A DNA stretch of 64,000 bases from Lepidostoma basale. Its lineage: Eukaryota; Arthropoda; Insecta; Trichoptera; Lepidostomatidae. Numbering within the stretch: position 1 is the stretch's first letter; the number at the start of each line of letters is the position of its first letter. The translations under genes and the position numbers were made by a program. Positions 51,363 to 63,179 of this stretch are shown here, piece by piece. Below the pieces are notes generated by a model. It did not search any database. It saw only the letters and a program-made list of their open reading frames with translations, and was not told where the DNA came from. The stretch is taken from the NCBI GenBank assembly GCA_022606425.2, contig JAHDVF020000101.1, forward strand, positions 681,001 to 745,000, written 5' to 3'.

Positions 51363-51861
51363 GTTGGACATACAAAAATTGTGTGTCAAATATTTTGGCT
51401 GGTTTTGTTAATTGCGAAATATTGCAAAAGGTATTTGTGTTTTAACTTTGGGAGAGAATCTTGAATGTCAGTTATTCGGCTGTCGAATCTAACTTGTTAA
51501 TATTTCCAGCTAATTTATGAATCATCTTTCTTTTTTATATTTACAAAATTATTTTAATTTTACGTGTAATTTATTTTAATTATAATTACAAGATTATTTA
51601 CTTATAGCAATAATGTATTTGTTTTTTACATTACTTTAAAATATTTATTTTTGTGGTTACTGCGACGGCGGTAACGTAACTGAGAGAATAGTTTGTAGTT
51701 CGGTTTGGATGCTAATTTGTAATTCCACATTCATTTGGCGTTATGTAATATGTCCCGGCTGTAATTAGGAGTTTATTTTGTAATTTGCTATGGAGGCACA
51801 TTGCTAGTTCTTTACTCAAGGGCAACTGCTAAAAGACAGGGGAAGAAAAGGCCGCCGATCA
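51363..51861. other. Unassigned sequence
   Basis: AT-rich DNA without supported features. Confidence 0.4.
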
Positions 51862-52105
51862 GTGGCGGTACTCCCGTAGAAGCCCAGAAGCCCGGCTTGC
51901 GTAAGAAATTTTGAATCAAAACCTCCAAATCTAAGTAATCATGCCCCCGCAGAAACCAACAACCCACCAAATCACCTTCCAACAATGTTCCCATCAGACG
52001 TAAGAGGAATAGCCACAAGAGCTGAACCTCTGTAAGCCAGAAGAGGTTCAAAATTTCTTACGCAAGCCGAGCTTCTGGGCTTCTATGGGTAGTACCGCCA
52101 CTGCA
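51862..52105. repeat. Inverted-repeat unit around a LINE K 3' UTR
   Basis: CAGTGGCGGTACTCCCGTAG to CGTAAGAAATTTTGAA (51865-51920) returns inverted at 52048-52105, ~57-bp arms with few mismatches. The interior is the K 3' UTR (AACAATGTTCCCATCAGACG, GTAAGCCAGAAG), shared with 3790-3900 and 5150-5262. Confidence 0.7.
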
Positions 52106-52454
52106 GCCGATAGATGCGGAGCTCTATGTAATTGAGGAAGCATCTTTTCCTTCAACTCTTTTAAGACAATGTTTATGCGGTGGGCTTAAATGTCAAATTT
52201 TCATCTCGGATCAATAATGAAAAACTAGTTTCAGGAAATGATTGGATATTATTACTCTTTGGGTAAGTCTGTCACTTGTGATAGACGGGACAAATTAAAC
52301 CCACTTTACAAGGCTGACTATTGTTCCACTATTCCTGAATAATATAATAGTTTTACTAACAAGGGAAGGGCACGAGGTAGGAAATTTACTTCAGCATAGG
52401 ATTTTGCAGGATGGTAGTACCTCCTAAGAGTCGTCCATAGTCAGAATCTCTCTC

Positions 52455-52680
52455 TCTGGTTTCAATCCTGGGATTGGTTTGCAGCAATTTTCTCTATCCT
52501 TCTCTTCCTTTCTTCCCTGTCTTGTGCGGCTCTTTTGAAATCTGCATATGATGAGCAGCGCATTTGTTTAGAAGTTGGCTGACTATTGCGTTTTCTTACT
52601 TGGACTTTGACTCTTAGAGGGTACCATAATCCTTCAAAATCCCATTCCGAAGTCAAGTTCAGATGTCATGTCCTCCTTTG
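52455..52680 (-). mobile_element. LINE G 3' end
   Basis: The reverse-strand frame 52656-52462 ends MRCSSYADFKRAAQDREERK and RRIEKIAANQSQD, the same ending as 20790-20655. The upstream codons are unrelated (chimeric or frameshifted). Confidence 0.75.
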
Positions 52681-53369
52681 TAAGAGAGTAACCCAACTCT
52701 GGGCTGATAATAATTGAAAATAGCATTTGACATTTGGAAACTGCGGAATGGTATATAACATTAAAATGGACCTACTCGTATATGACCACTAGTCGTGGGT
52801 GACTTTGCTCTGGGACTGACGAAGCCTGCCGGGCTCGTTAGAAGCAGTTAACAGTGAATCGGAGCAGTTTCTTGTTTCAATACATATTGTGCCCAGTGAT
52901 TTAAGTATACATCTTAATTTATTTTCCGGAATATACCAAATTTATTTATTTTCTACGGAGAGAGATGCAATCTTCCACGGCGCGAAGGAGTGAGGGTGTA
53001 TGTAGGAGGAGGGGATGTTATTTATGATTGAGTTGAGAGCACCGCTTGAATGTAGTACTAAGTAGGAGAGATACAACTATTAATATTATGATTATCAGAT
53101 TTTTTATGATTTTGTGTTTTTGTACCGGTCCCACGGCCGTCCGGCCAGCATTGGGTCCCATGTTTTATTTGTATAAATAAAGAATACTGAACCCCCACTG
53201 TCCCCTCTATTGTTGCTTCCTAGTGACACAACTCCCTGTAGCAATGATATACACTCGCAGTCTAAAGATGAATATCAAGAGAACTAAATGTATTATTTTT
53301 ATAGTTTACAAATAGGTGCCTTCGCTCAATATTCAAGATCTATTGGCCCCAAACAGTGTCAAATGTCGT
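52681..53369. other. Unassigned sequence
   Basis: No gene is seen. ATAAATAAAGAATACTG at 53174-53190 is a good polyadenylation-type signal on the + strand, but I cannot tie it to a transcript. Confidence 0.35.
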
Positions 53370-53695
53370 TCTCTGGACCATGGCAGGCGAAAAGCCAATT
53401 AGAGAACAAGAAGCTAGACGCAAATGGCTGTGGATCCGTCACACTCTGAGGCGGAACCCAGCCTGCATCACTCAGGACGTTCTAGACTGGTCCCCTATGG
53501 GGGGAAAGAGGAAGCGGGGCAGACCTAGAGCCACCTGGAGAAGAGCCCTGCAGGACGAGGTTAAAGCAGCAGGCCTCACTTGGGATGATGTTAGGCATCA
53601 GGCATGCGATATAGTCTGGTGGAGAAGGTTCCTTGAGGCCCTATGCACCACGGAGGTGTGACAGGACAAGAAGAAGAGAAGACCTACTATATTGT
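53370..53695 (+). mobile_element. LINE C 3' end
   Basis: The frame encodes [60 protein letters not shown] and EALCTTEV, then an AAGAAGAAGAGAAG tail. Close in sequence to 41155-41500. Confidence 0.85.
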
Positions 53696-54147
53696 TGTAT
53701 GTCAGCTTCTCGTAGGATTGGAGTGAAATAAAGAACACGTAGCAGTTGATGTTGCTCGCTTATATTATATATAAATACATACATACATTTGATGAAGGTT
53801 TATCCGATACATAAGATACAAAATACTAAAATAATATATAAGCTGGCCCTGCGGCCTGTCTGCAATACATACTATACCATTACATAAATATATACATTAA
53901 TATTATAATAAATATCACAATCGGAATATAATGTCCCGAGGCAGATAATAATATGATACATAAATAAATAATGATGAAGTAAAGGGAAAGCTGGGAATGT
54001 GTCGGACGAGAGATCTATCCTCGGTGCTGACGGGATGGCGGCTGTCGGCTAAGTTAGTGCAGATCTCTCCATTTCTCTAGTATCATCAATGAATCAAATC
54101 GGAAATATCACTCGTAGATTGGTGGGGCTGGTCAGGTCTGGGCGGGT
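53696..54147 (-). other. Vitellogenin 3' UTR and flank
   Basis: Downstream of the vitellogenin stop. I see no canonical AATAAA on the reverse strand within ~400 bases. An AATATA variant near 53765 is the closest candidate. Short (ATAC)n and AATA-rich patches occur. Confidence 0.4.
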
Positions 54148-57100
54148 CTAGTTGCAGGAGACGGGGACGAGGAAGATGGGCTCATCGTTGGAGGGCCCGT
54201 CCACCTGCGGGTTCTGGCCCTTCTTGATCTGCTCCTTCAGCTGCTGGAACTGCTGGTCTTTGGAGGACTTGCAGATGGCCTTAGCCTAGAAACACAAATT
54301 CGAGTGAGGGTGTTAATTGAGGAGGGCTCTTTGAGCTAGTGGGATAGTGATACGAGTGGCATGTGGGCGCTAGGAAGGCGCAGTATTGTTGAATGCGGAA
54401 TTAAAGTCGAAAAGAGAATTCCTAGGGTTAGATCAACTTACCGGGAGCTGAACCTTCTTATTCATGCTGCAAGAGCTGGCGCAAGCGGGGAGGGGCCTCT
54501 GGGTGATGCAGATCTTGCCCTTGGGCTCGTAGTACTGCACCTGGCGCTGCAGCGTGTGGCAGCTGTCGTCCTTGAAGCCCTTGCTCTTGATCAGTTGGTG
54601 GGAGGTCTTCTTCTGGCTCTCCTCGCTAGAGCTGGAGCTGGAGGAGGACGAGGACGAGCTGTCGCTACTCTCGGAAGAAGAAGACGAGGAGCTCGAGGAA
54701 CTGGAAGAGCTGGAGGAGGAAGACGATTCTCCGGTGAACCTATTGCTCTCCTCGCGGCCGTAGATGGACGAGTAGGAGTGATCCCTGGGCAGGCAGGCGG
54801 CCTTCTGGGCTTGTTGTTGCAGGTTCTTGGAGTGATCGTTGCAGGTGTTGTCCTGGTCGATGACCCAGGAGGCGGCGAAGTGCGCGGGGTTCCTTAGGTA
54901 GCAGTTCTGAGGGGCCACCAGGTCGGAGTACTCCCCGGACATGGCGCCGCAGATGCCGCTGGTGGTGTTCCTGTAGTCCTCGGAGCCGGACACGGTCAGC
55001 CGCTCTCCGTCGAAGATGGTGGTGAGCTTCTCGTCACCGAAGATGATGATGACCTCTCCACTCTTAATGGCGTACGCGCGGACCAGCCTGTTGTCGTCCT
55101 TGCCCCAGAAGTCGGTCACGGCCTTGTCGGAGACTTGCACTTGGGCGGGCTTCTCGTTGTTCAGCTTCACGGTGATCTTCTTGGCGGGAGAACCCAGTTC
55201 CACTCTGACGTCATCGCCGCTGGGAGCTCTGGAAGACAGGCGGGGGTTAGCTACCGAATATCAGGTCATTTGCTGTTCTCTCTCTACTCTGGAAAAGCAA
55301 CTGAGGTGAGTACCTGTAGGAGATGTGGACCTCTTTGCCTTTGCCGCTGGTGCTCCTCATGAGGATGGCCGTCTGGGTGTAGGTGGACTGCGGGCGTTGG
55401 TGGATAAAGCTGGAGCCGTTCTGGACCAGAGTATGCCAGCAGCCGTCGATGGTGTAGTCGAGGCTCTGGTTAGAGAAAGTGTTGATCTTGTTGCCCTCCA
55501 CGGCGCAGATGGCTGCAAGTTACGCAATGGTCAGGTGATTGAACGAGGGATCTGAGCTGGGGATTGTTGGAACGGGAGAACATGTATCGAATCACTTACG
55601 GTTGTATTGGTAGCCGAAGGCCTGGTCGACGATGCGGCGGGGGGCGCGCATGGCGGGCTGCACGGCGGCGAGGCTCTGGGCCCACTGGTTCAGGGGCACG
55701 TCGCGCAGACGAAGGGCGACGGTAGGCGCGCTCAGAGACACGTTCATCCTCCTCAGACTCGGGCTGAGCCTCATTTCCACCTCCACCTGCTTGTCCTTGC
55801 CCTGGTGGCTCACCCAGTCCTCCTCGGCGTAGTTCCAGGCGAGGGAGCGCACAGTGCTGTAGATGGCGTAAGTCATGTTCTTCAGCTCGCTTCCGACCTT
55901 GTCGTAGTTGGCTGTGAGCCTCAGCCGGTTCATGGCGTTGGCCTGGGCGGTGGCGTTGTGGCACGCGGGCTGCAGTAGCTGACCCTGAGACATTTGCCTC
56001 TCGCACTGCTTGGCTACAGGGGAGTTCTTGACGTACTGCTTGCGGTCTTCCGTCTGTTCCATCTTAGCCTCGATGTCGATGGTGGCGCTCTCGCCGGCCT
56101 GCTGCCCGTACACGATGACCGCCTGCCCGCTGACGTCGCCGGGGAAGTTCAGGGCCTTTTGTAAATTGAAGATGGGCGTGTTGGGCAGCTGGCCGACAGC
56201 GATGCTGATGGCCTCGAACTTCTTGTCCTGAACGTCGTTCTTGTAGTAGTAGAAGGCGGCCTGGACCAGGCTGTCGACGGCGCTGGAGGCCCACGCGGCC
56301 GTGGAGTGGTACTCGGCGCTCTTGTGTCCCTTGCCGCCGTGGAATCTCACCGCGACACTGACCATTCTGCTTTCGGCGCTGTTGATGCCGCCGCTCGCCA
56401 TCTTCAGCATGGAGGAACGTCCTTCTTTGGCTCCCTTCTTTGCCTGGGCCAGCATCTGGTGAGCTTGCTGCTTGGGATTCTTGCAGCTATCTCCGACGGC
56501 AATTCCTTCCTTGTAGGCTCCGGAAGATTTGAAGCCCATAGACTTGTCTAATAGCAAATATAATTAAGTTTAATCTTTGGAGATACAATTGTCATACGCG
56601 AGCCAATATTAATAATACATGTTAAGTAATATAACTTACCGGTCTCGACCCTGAAGCTCATCTGGGAGGTGACGGACTCTCTGGGGGAGTACTTGACGGT
56701 GAAGGAGTGCTGCTTGATGTAGTTCCTGACCCACGGGAACTTGAAGGCAGTCTGCGGGTAGTCGCGCGCGAGGTAGATCCAGTCGCTGGGGTGCGGCCTG
56801 GCGTCGGTCTCGGACTCGACCTTGATGGCGATACCTGTCTCTTCCTTTCCGTAAGTCTCGGAGTACTTGATGGTCTTCCTGCTGGGGTTGTAGGGCTTGG
56901 TGTTCTTGTTCTCGGCCACGGGCTTCTGGTCCCTCTTGGCGTAGATGGATGTGTACGGCCAGGAGCTGTAGTGGAAGAGGCTGAAGTCCTTGGAACCATC
57001 GATGTTGATGCTCATGTCAGCGTCTACGTGACCTTGGCGGTCGATTCCGACGGACACGCTCAAGGGGATTTGGATCTGGGTCTTCCTCACCACTCCGGCG

Positions 57101-60100
57101 GAAACGTATTCCAGGCGCTTGCCAAGGGTGTTCAAGAAGCCGATCCTCCCATCGACGTTGGATGCGTAGAATAAGTTGATGTCGGCGGAGACGTTGTAGG
57201 CGTGGCCCTCGGCGCGGGGGGTGGGCCCACTCTGGGCCTGGATGTGGCCGGACGCGTGGAGGAAGGTGGGCGTCTGGTACTTGAAGTGGAAGGGGACACC
57301 CATGGCCATGGGGAACATGATAACGGTCTGCTGCTGGTTCAGGACCTTGGTGATGTTGTAGCTGATGCCCTTCTGGAGGTCAGCCTTGGCGGAGTCGTAC
57401 ATCCCGAGGAAGCGGCCGATGCTCTCGCGATCGAAAGCGAAGAACTGTTGCTGGCTGAGGAAGTTCAAAATGAGATGGCCTTGCAGCGGCTCTTGCTCGT
57501 CTCCTTGAATGTTCAAGATCTTGGCGATTTTCTCAGCTTCTCCGTTTTTATGGTTAGGCCGTTGGTTGCTGTTCTCGATTATTTGCTGCTTGATAACGCT
57601 CATCAGCTGGGACACGCTGGAGATGGCTCCGTGGATCTGTTGAGCAACAATTAGTAGTTATTCAAAAAGGTCCAGAAGATTTCCTTGCCTGCGAAATATT
57701 TTGTAGCGGTCGTACCTGAGAGCGGCTCATCCAAGCTGCGCGTTGTCCGTTAAGAGAGAATTTGATGTTCTTGGGGAACTTGCTGTCGAGGGATCCGATC
57801 TGGAAGTACTTCTGCTGGTAGGCCACGTTCATGTCGTCGTTGTCCTCGTCCTGGTAGTAAATCTTGGAGTAGTGAATCCCGTACTCCTTCTCGCTCAGCA
57901 TCATGGCGGCGGCTTGGGCGTAGTTGGAGCTGCGCAACAATATTAGACACGATAAGATCAAGACGCACCGCGGGTGGGTTAGATGGGAAGTATTATGGAA
58001 GGACAGAAGGACACTCACATCCTGCGGTTCTGGCGGCGCTCCTCCTGGGCGGCCGAGAGGATGGCCGACTGCACGGCGGCGCGCACCTGGTGGCTGGGGT
58101 CGGTGTGCGTGTCCTGGGCCATGCGCTGCAGCATGGCCTCGGTGGGGCGCGAGCTCATCAGCTGGTTCACGGCCGCCACGCGCACCTCGTAGTCCTCGCC
58201 CGAGTTGCGGTAGATGCTGTACAAGGTCATGCGGTTCTTCTCCGGGTACAGGCGGGCCAGGTGGTTCAGGCTCATGACCATCTGCGTGCGCAGGAAGGTG
58301 GGGGCCGCCTGGCGCCCCTCCACGAAGGGCGCGAACGCCTTCAGGATGGCGGGGTGGCCGAGATTGCCGATGGCCTTGATGTAAACCTGGGCTTTGGAGT
58401 AATCCTTCTGCTGGACAGCCTGGCGCAGTCGCTTCTCCAAGTGCGGTAGAGCCTTCTCTGTCACGATCTGGTAGTTCTTGGGGGTCAGGCGGCCGTACGT
58501 GTGCACGGGGTAGTAGCGGTGGGCGGTGGCATTGTCTACCTGCGCCTGGCGTAGGAACTTGGTGACGGACAGGAGAGCCGAGCTGTTGAGGAACTGCTGG
58601 TGCTGAACCTGCTCGCTGACGGCGAAATCGAAGAACTCGTTGAGCAACTGCTTGGTCGGATAACGGAGCGTGTTGGGGAGGTGAGAGATGACCTGAGCGG
58701 CCTCGAAGCCTTCGATCTTCTTGTTCTGGATCCAGGACTTGATCTGCTTGAAGGAAGGCTGGCTCCCAGACTGGGCCACGGCGTCACGGAACAGCTTCCA
58801 GGCCAACTTGGACTTGTGGCCGTACATCTGTTCGGAGGCTTGCTGCAGATGCTTGTAGTCCATCTCCCTCACGGCGTCCACGATGATGTTCCACTTCTCC
58901 AGAATATTGGCCTTGGCGGGATCCTCTCCGCTGGCGAACACTCCGACGATTTCTTCCGTCATTTTGCGAACGTTCTGGACTTGAGTGGCTTGGTCCGGGC
59001 GGTACAGGTCGGGGTGAGCGAACCCGGAGTCGATGGGTTGGTCCTCCATGTTGGGGGAGTCCTGCCATTTGTCAGAGCTTTCCGAGCTGCTCGAGGAGGA
59101 AGAAGAGCTGGAAGAGGAGCTGGAGTCGGAGGAAGAGCTGGAGCTAGATGAGCTCTGGCTGTTCTTCTGCTGCTGCTTGTTGTACTTCTCATGTTGCGGA
59201 TTCTTCTGCTGGTGTTGTTGCTGCTGCAAGAAAGGAGCCATGTCTTCTTCGGAATCCTTGTAGGGAAGGGCCGATCTGAAATAATCGTTTTATAAATATC
59301 GGATACGTTTCTCCGGGAAGAACTTATTAAATGTTGTATTACAGATATCGATGCTTACCTGCGGCTGCGCCTGAAGGGTCCAGACTTGCCGTGCTTGTCG
59401 TTCTGCTGGTTTTGTTGGTTCTGTTTCTTGTTCTGGTTCTTGTTGTGGCTCATGGTCTGACTGTTCTCCTCGCTGCTGGAGCTGCTAGAGCTGGAGCTGG
59501 AGCTGCTGGAAGAAGAGGAGGAGGAGCTGTCGGAATAGTCGGCGTCTCCTTGGCTCTCGCTCTTGGGGCCGGACAGGCGGTACAGCAGGCTCTTGGACAC
59601 GCGGGCGGGGGAGGGGCTCTCGGTGTTGCCGTGGGTGCGCTGGACGGCGCGGAGGGTCATGTTCACGCTGCTCACCACCTGGGACTGGTCGTCGCCGTGC
59701 ATGGCGGGGCTGGCCGTGACCTTGGTCGTGTAGTAGGACGAGTACACCGTGCTGTTGGCGCGGTCCACTATCAGCCGGGTCAGGGTGGAGCGCTGCAACG
59801 GTCAGAACCAGTCAGCATGGAGCGCGAGGTGAGTCAAGGCGCGAGATATGATCAGTACAGCCGGCGAGAACTTACGCTCATGAAGTTGTCGTTGCTGTGT
59901 CCGCTGTTCTCCCACTTGGCTTTCTCGGAAACTCCGAAGTGGTAGGCGACGGTCTTGTCGCTCTGCGAGTAGTCCTTGGCTTTGTTGATCTCCAGGAGCT
60001 GTCCGGGCCGTTGCTGCGCCGGGTTGGTCAGGGGGGCGAGGAAACGCGAGCGCTGCAGCTCGTCCAGGGCCAGGGGGGCCACCGTGTACAGGGTCTGCAA

Positions 60101-61920
60101 GGGGGCGAGCCAATATTATTTCCACTCTCCTCCTTGTAATAATTAAATGAATGTGCATATAGAAGACTCGTCTAGATGGTTCGTACCTCTGTCTTTCCAG
60201 TAACGTCAGTTTCCATGTTCTTGTAGACTCCGTAGGCGCGCTCCTCGTCCAGGAAGGCGTTCTTGCTAGAGGCCAGGCGGCGGCCGCTGGTGTCGTACTG
60301 CAGCGCGCTCAGCAGCCCCTTGAGCAGGTTCTCGGCCGCCACGCTCATGGAGCGCGGCACCTCCAGCGCCTCCACCAGGCCGCCGCGCATGCGCGCCACG
60401 AAGGGCATCTCCAGCTCGGGGTAGGACTGGGACTGGCCGTCGTCCTCGGGCAGGGGGCCCTCAGGGCCCTCCGGCAGGGCGCGGTGCACGTGGCGGTAGT
60501 GCGCGTCCCGCAGCCGCCCGTACAGCCGCCCGCCCTCGGCCTGCAGCGTCAGGCTGCCGCGCAGCTGGATGCCCGCCCACTGCTGCCCCAGCGAGGTCAG
60601 CGTGCGCGAGTCCACGGCGTACGTGTACTGGTGCCCGGACTGCCACTCTGCAACAACCTCCGCGTGAGACTCCCCTTCTTCAAGTTCACTTCTACATCAT
60701 TGCAGCTAAGGCAGGCAGGTATGTACTCACCATCGTAGCGCTTGCCGGAAGCCTGCTGGCTCCCTTGGTAATGCTGCTTCTGGTGGTTCTGCTGGTAGTG
60801 CTGGTTGTGCTGGTTGTGCTGGTCGTGCTGTCCGAACTCCTCGCTGGATGCTCGGGAGCTGTCCTGCTGGCCGTGGGCGACCACAGCCGCCACTGAGAGG
60901 ACAGAATATACCAACATATTATCTCCAAGGGGCAGGGGCCATCGACTCGATTATTTATTGTTGTGATCATATTTGTATCACCATACTTATGTTTATATCA
61001 CCATCATCAAGCCATATGGTTCTGAGTCATGGACAATGACTCTAAAAGAACAACAAAGAACATACTGGTTTGAGAATAGAATACTTAGAATGGTCCTGGG
61101 ACCCAGACCCGGTGTTGCCGCGGGAACTTGGAGGCATAGGACCAACCAAGAGATCCGTACGATGACCCAGTAGCCCTTTATAACGAGCACCGTGAGAGCC
61201 GGTCACCTAGCATGGTTTGGGCATGTATGCTGAGCCGAAGAGACCAGAGCAATCAAGACCCTGTACGCGTCTAGATCGACTGGAGTAAGACCTCTAGGAA
61301 GGCCTTCTTTTTTCTTCTTCTTTAACAGCCGTTGTCGTCTACTGCTGGACATAGGCCTCCCCCATATTCTCCATGTATGACATGTCATACGGGGGGTGGT
61401 TGGCATTACAACGCCACGCTTGCCAGACGGGTTGGCGAGGTGTCCTTCCACGTTGGCCTATGCATCAATATTATCCACCGAGATTATTTACACTCGATCT
61501 CTAACATTTCGCATAATTTCCAGGGGAGACCAAAGTCGAGGAGGTATGGATAGGTACTTGGGATCAGATCAATCCTCCAGCATAGCCATCACCACGGTGA
61601 TGGCCATGCACCGATCTAAGAGTCGATAGGATCCCCCTTAGGAAGGCCTAGACAGCGCCTAATGGACAATGTTCTGGCTGACCTGGCTAGGTTGGGCGAA
61701 TCGGACTGCTGGGAGCAAAAGGCGCAGGATCGAGGAGCTTGGCGAAAAATCATCAAGGAGGCTAAAACTCTTCAAGAGTTGTATGGCCATAGGAAGTAAG
61801 TAAGTAAGATCATATTTGTAATAAACTCCGAGATTTTTGATTTTATCGAAATGTCAAAATTTTATAGTAAAGTAAAAATGGCTTACCGAGGAAGAAGAAG
61901 AAGAAGAATATGGCCCTCAT
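54148..61920 (-). CDS. Vg: Vitellogenin (yolk protein precursor)
   Basis: A secreted lipid-transfer-family yolk precursor, made in the fat body and taken up by oocytes. Twelve coding exons on the reverse strand: 61920-61887, 60892-60731, 60647-60187, 60094-59876, 59792-59359, 59275-58019, 57929-57716, 57636-56640, 56547-55600, 55512-55314, 55228-54442 and 54285-54148. All are GT-AG with matching phases, 1,949 codons, longer than the usual ~1,750-1,850. Residues 1-~20 are a signal peptide (MRAIFFFFFFLVAAVVAHG). A His/Gln-rich insert follows (~31-60), then the vitellogenin N-terminal lipid-transport domain, with Ser tracts at ~380-402 and ~478-505 on either side of the RxxR furin site (FRRSRR, 432-437). 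The vWF-D-like domain holds DGER (~1715) and GICG (~1733) 18 residues apart, as expected. A third Ser tract (~1810-1845) lies behind it. The frame is intact throughout. Confidence 0.95.
61000..61810 (+). mobile_element. LINE D 3' end in vitellogenin intron 1, split
   Basis: Reads SYGSESWTMTLKEQQRTYWF, ENRILRMVLGPRPGVAAG, then the VRAGHLAWFGHVC-like block. It is broken by element N (61306-61638) and ends LDRLGESDCWEQKAQDRGAW, TLQELYGHRK and (AAGT)n. It lies antisense to the host gene. Confidence 0.85.
61306..61638 (-). mobile_element. Element N inside LINE D, 11-bp TSD
   Basis: The 333-bp insert is flanked by TAGGAAGGCCT at 61295-61305 and 61639-61649. The matching sequence in the other D copy (near 23330) has the site once, uninterrupted. 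Its reverse-strand 3' end is AAGAAGAAGAAAAAAGA-like. The part TGGACATAGGCCTCCCCCAT resembles LINE endings, but the class is unclear. Confidence 0.75.
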
Positions 61921-61966
61921 GTTGAGCTGCCAAAGAGAGGACCTGGTCGGAGGAAGTGACAGGACC

Positions 61967-62003
61967 GTCTGAAGATTGTGGACCAGCCTGGCCCTTATAT
62001 ACC
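61967..62003 (-). promoter_or_regulatory. Vitellogenin core promoter
   Basis: Reading the reverse strand, GTATATAAGG (62003-61994) is a TATA box. CTTCAGAC follows with its A at about 61970, ~31 bp downstream, in place for an initiator. The ATG is 50 bp further on. A strong TATA promoter is usual for vitellogenin genes. Confidence 0.75.
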
Positions 62004-62137
62004 CCCCCGGGGCGTCTGCTCAGCGCTTTTTGTTACCATCTCAGATTATCAGCTCGCAGTCGGCCCGCGGAGGAGTGCTCGGGAAGTTTCCACCGCCGCG
62101 ATTGTGTCAAATAAATCAATTTCTTTATCTCTACGCC

Positions 62138-62510
62138 GCACACTGGATCCATTTGGCAAAAACATGGACTTAGGGGTCGAACTCCGAATTTTGTCCTATT
62201 TTTTTTAAATTAGGTCCTTTGTGTAATTCCAAACCACTTTTACATTTTAACTTTTTTTGATATAACTGCTAATTTCCAAGAAAAAAAATGTTGTTGATTT
62301 TTTTGTATGAAACAAAACTGATTTTTGCAATTATTTCGGAATCAGGTGGATACGTCAAAACCAAACTTAGTAGGGATTATAGAGGACATAATCCTCTACA
62401 TTACTTGTTACGACATCTACTTCATATCTCTGCCCGTTTACAAGCAGCAGACATTATAAATTTTAATTAATTTTTATGAGTATAAAGTGGTTTCGGATTT
62501 TTTGTTAGAT
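62138..62510 (+). repeat. Dispersed repeat U next to Vg promoter
   Basis: Same unit as 10268-10610, starting GCACACTGGATCCATTTGGC and ending near TAAAGTGGTTTCGGATTTTT. This copy has GCAGCAGACATTATAAATTT that the other lacks. It begins ~135 bp upstream of the vitellogenin TATA box. Confidence 0.65.
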
Positions 62511-62544
62511 GCATAAATGATCATCGCGTTCCTTTACAAAAGAA

Positions 62545-63070
62545 TGGAGTTATTTTAGCATATTTCGATGGCCCTACAACCCATATCGAGCCTTAGCCTC
62601 CAATCTGACACTCGTAACAATTTCGCCCCATCTCTCCCAACTTCATCCTCCCATCGCAGCCTTGGTCGTTCAATTGGTCTTCTACCACCTGGGTGCCACT
62701 CCAGTAATCTTTTTGGGGCTCGCGATGACGGCATCCTCTGCACGTGACCGACCCATCTCAGTCTATTCAGTCTGACCTGTGTGGAGAGACTGGGAGCTTT
62801 GTAAATATGGTACAGCTCGTCATTATGCCGCACTCTCCAGCCTTCACCGTCATTCACAGGTCCCAGAATTCTGCGCAGCACCCTTCTCTCAAAAGTATCC
62901 AGTCGCTCTGCGGATTTCGCTGTCATTGTCCACGCCTCACATCCATAGGTCACTACTGTTCGGATGATTGTTTTATACAGGGTGATTTTGGTTTTCCAGT
63001 GTACGTTTCTTGATTCGAGCGCTGGTAGTAGAGAGAAGAATGTTTTGTTGATATTTAGACAACCGAACAT
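62545..63070 (-). mobile_element. LINE E C-terminal part
   Basis: A reverse-strand frame of 171 codons reads TKITLYKTIIRTVVTYGCEA, WTMTAKSAERLDTFERRVLR, YKAPSLSTQVRLNRLRWVGH, VQRMPSSRAPKRLLEW and RPIERPRLRWEDEVGRDGAK. This is the post-RT region of an RTE-type LINE. The frame is open and the copy fairly young, though 5'-truncated. Confidence 0.85.
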
Positions 63071-63179
63071 ATTCTTTGTGCGATGTATATCTGGGTGTTC
63101 GTTTTATTTTATAAATGGTGCAATTCACCTTCAAAAGTACAATCGGCAATGGCATTATTCTAAAATAATGTTTATGTCT

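Noticed and set aside
53696..54147. A canonical AATAAA signal for vitellogenin
   Set aside because: None found on the reverse strand in this stretch. GTGAAATAAAG at 53726 is on the other strand.
54361..59945. Many long + strand frames across the vitellogenin locus
   Set aside because: They are antisense or shifted shadows of GC-rich vitellogenin exons. The Glu/Leu-rich ones mirror the serine tracts.
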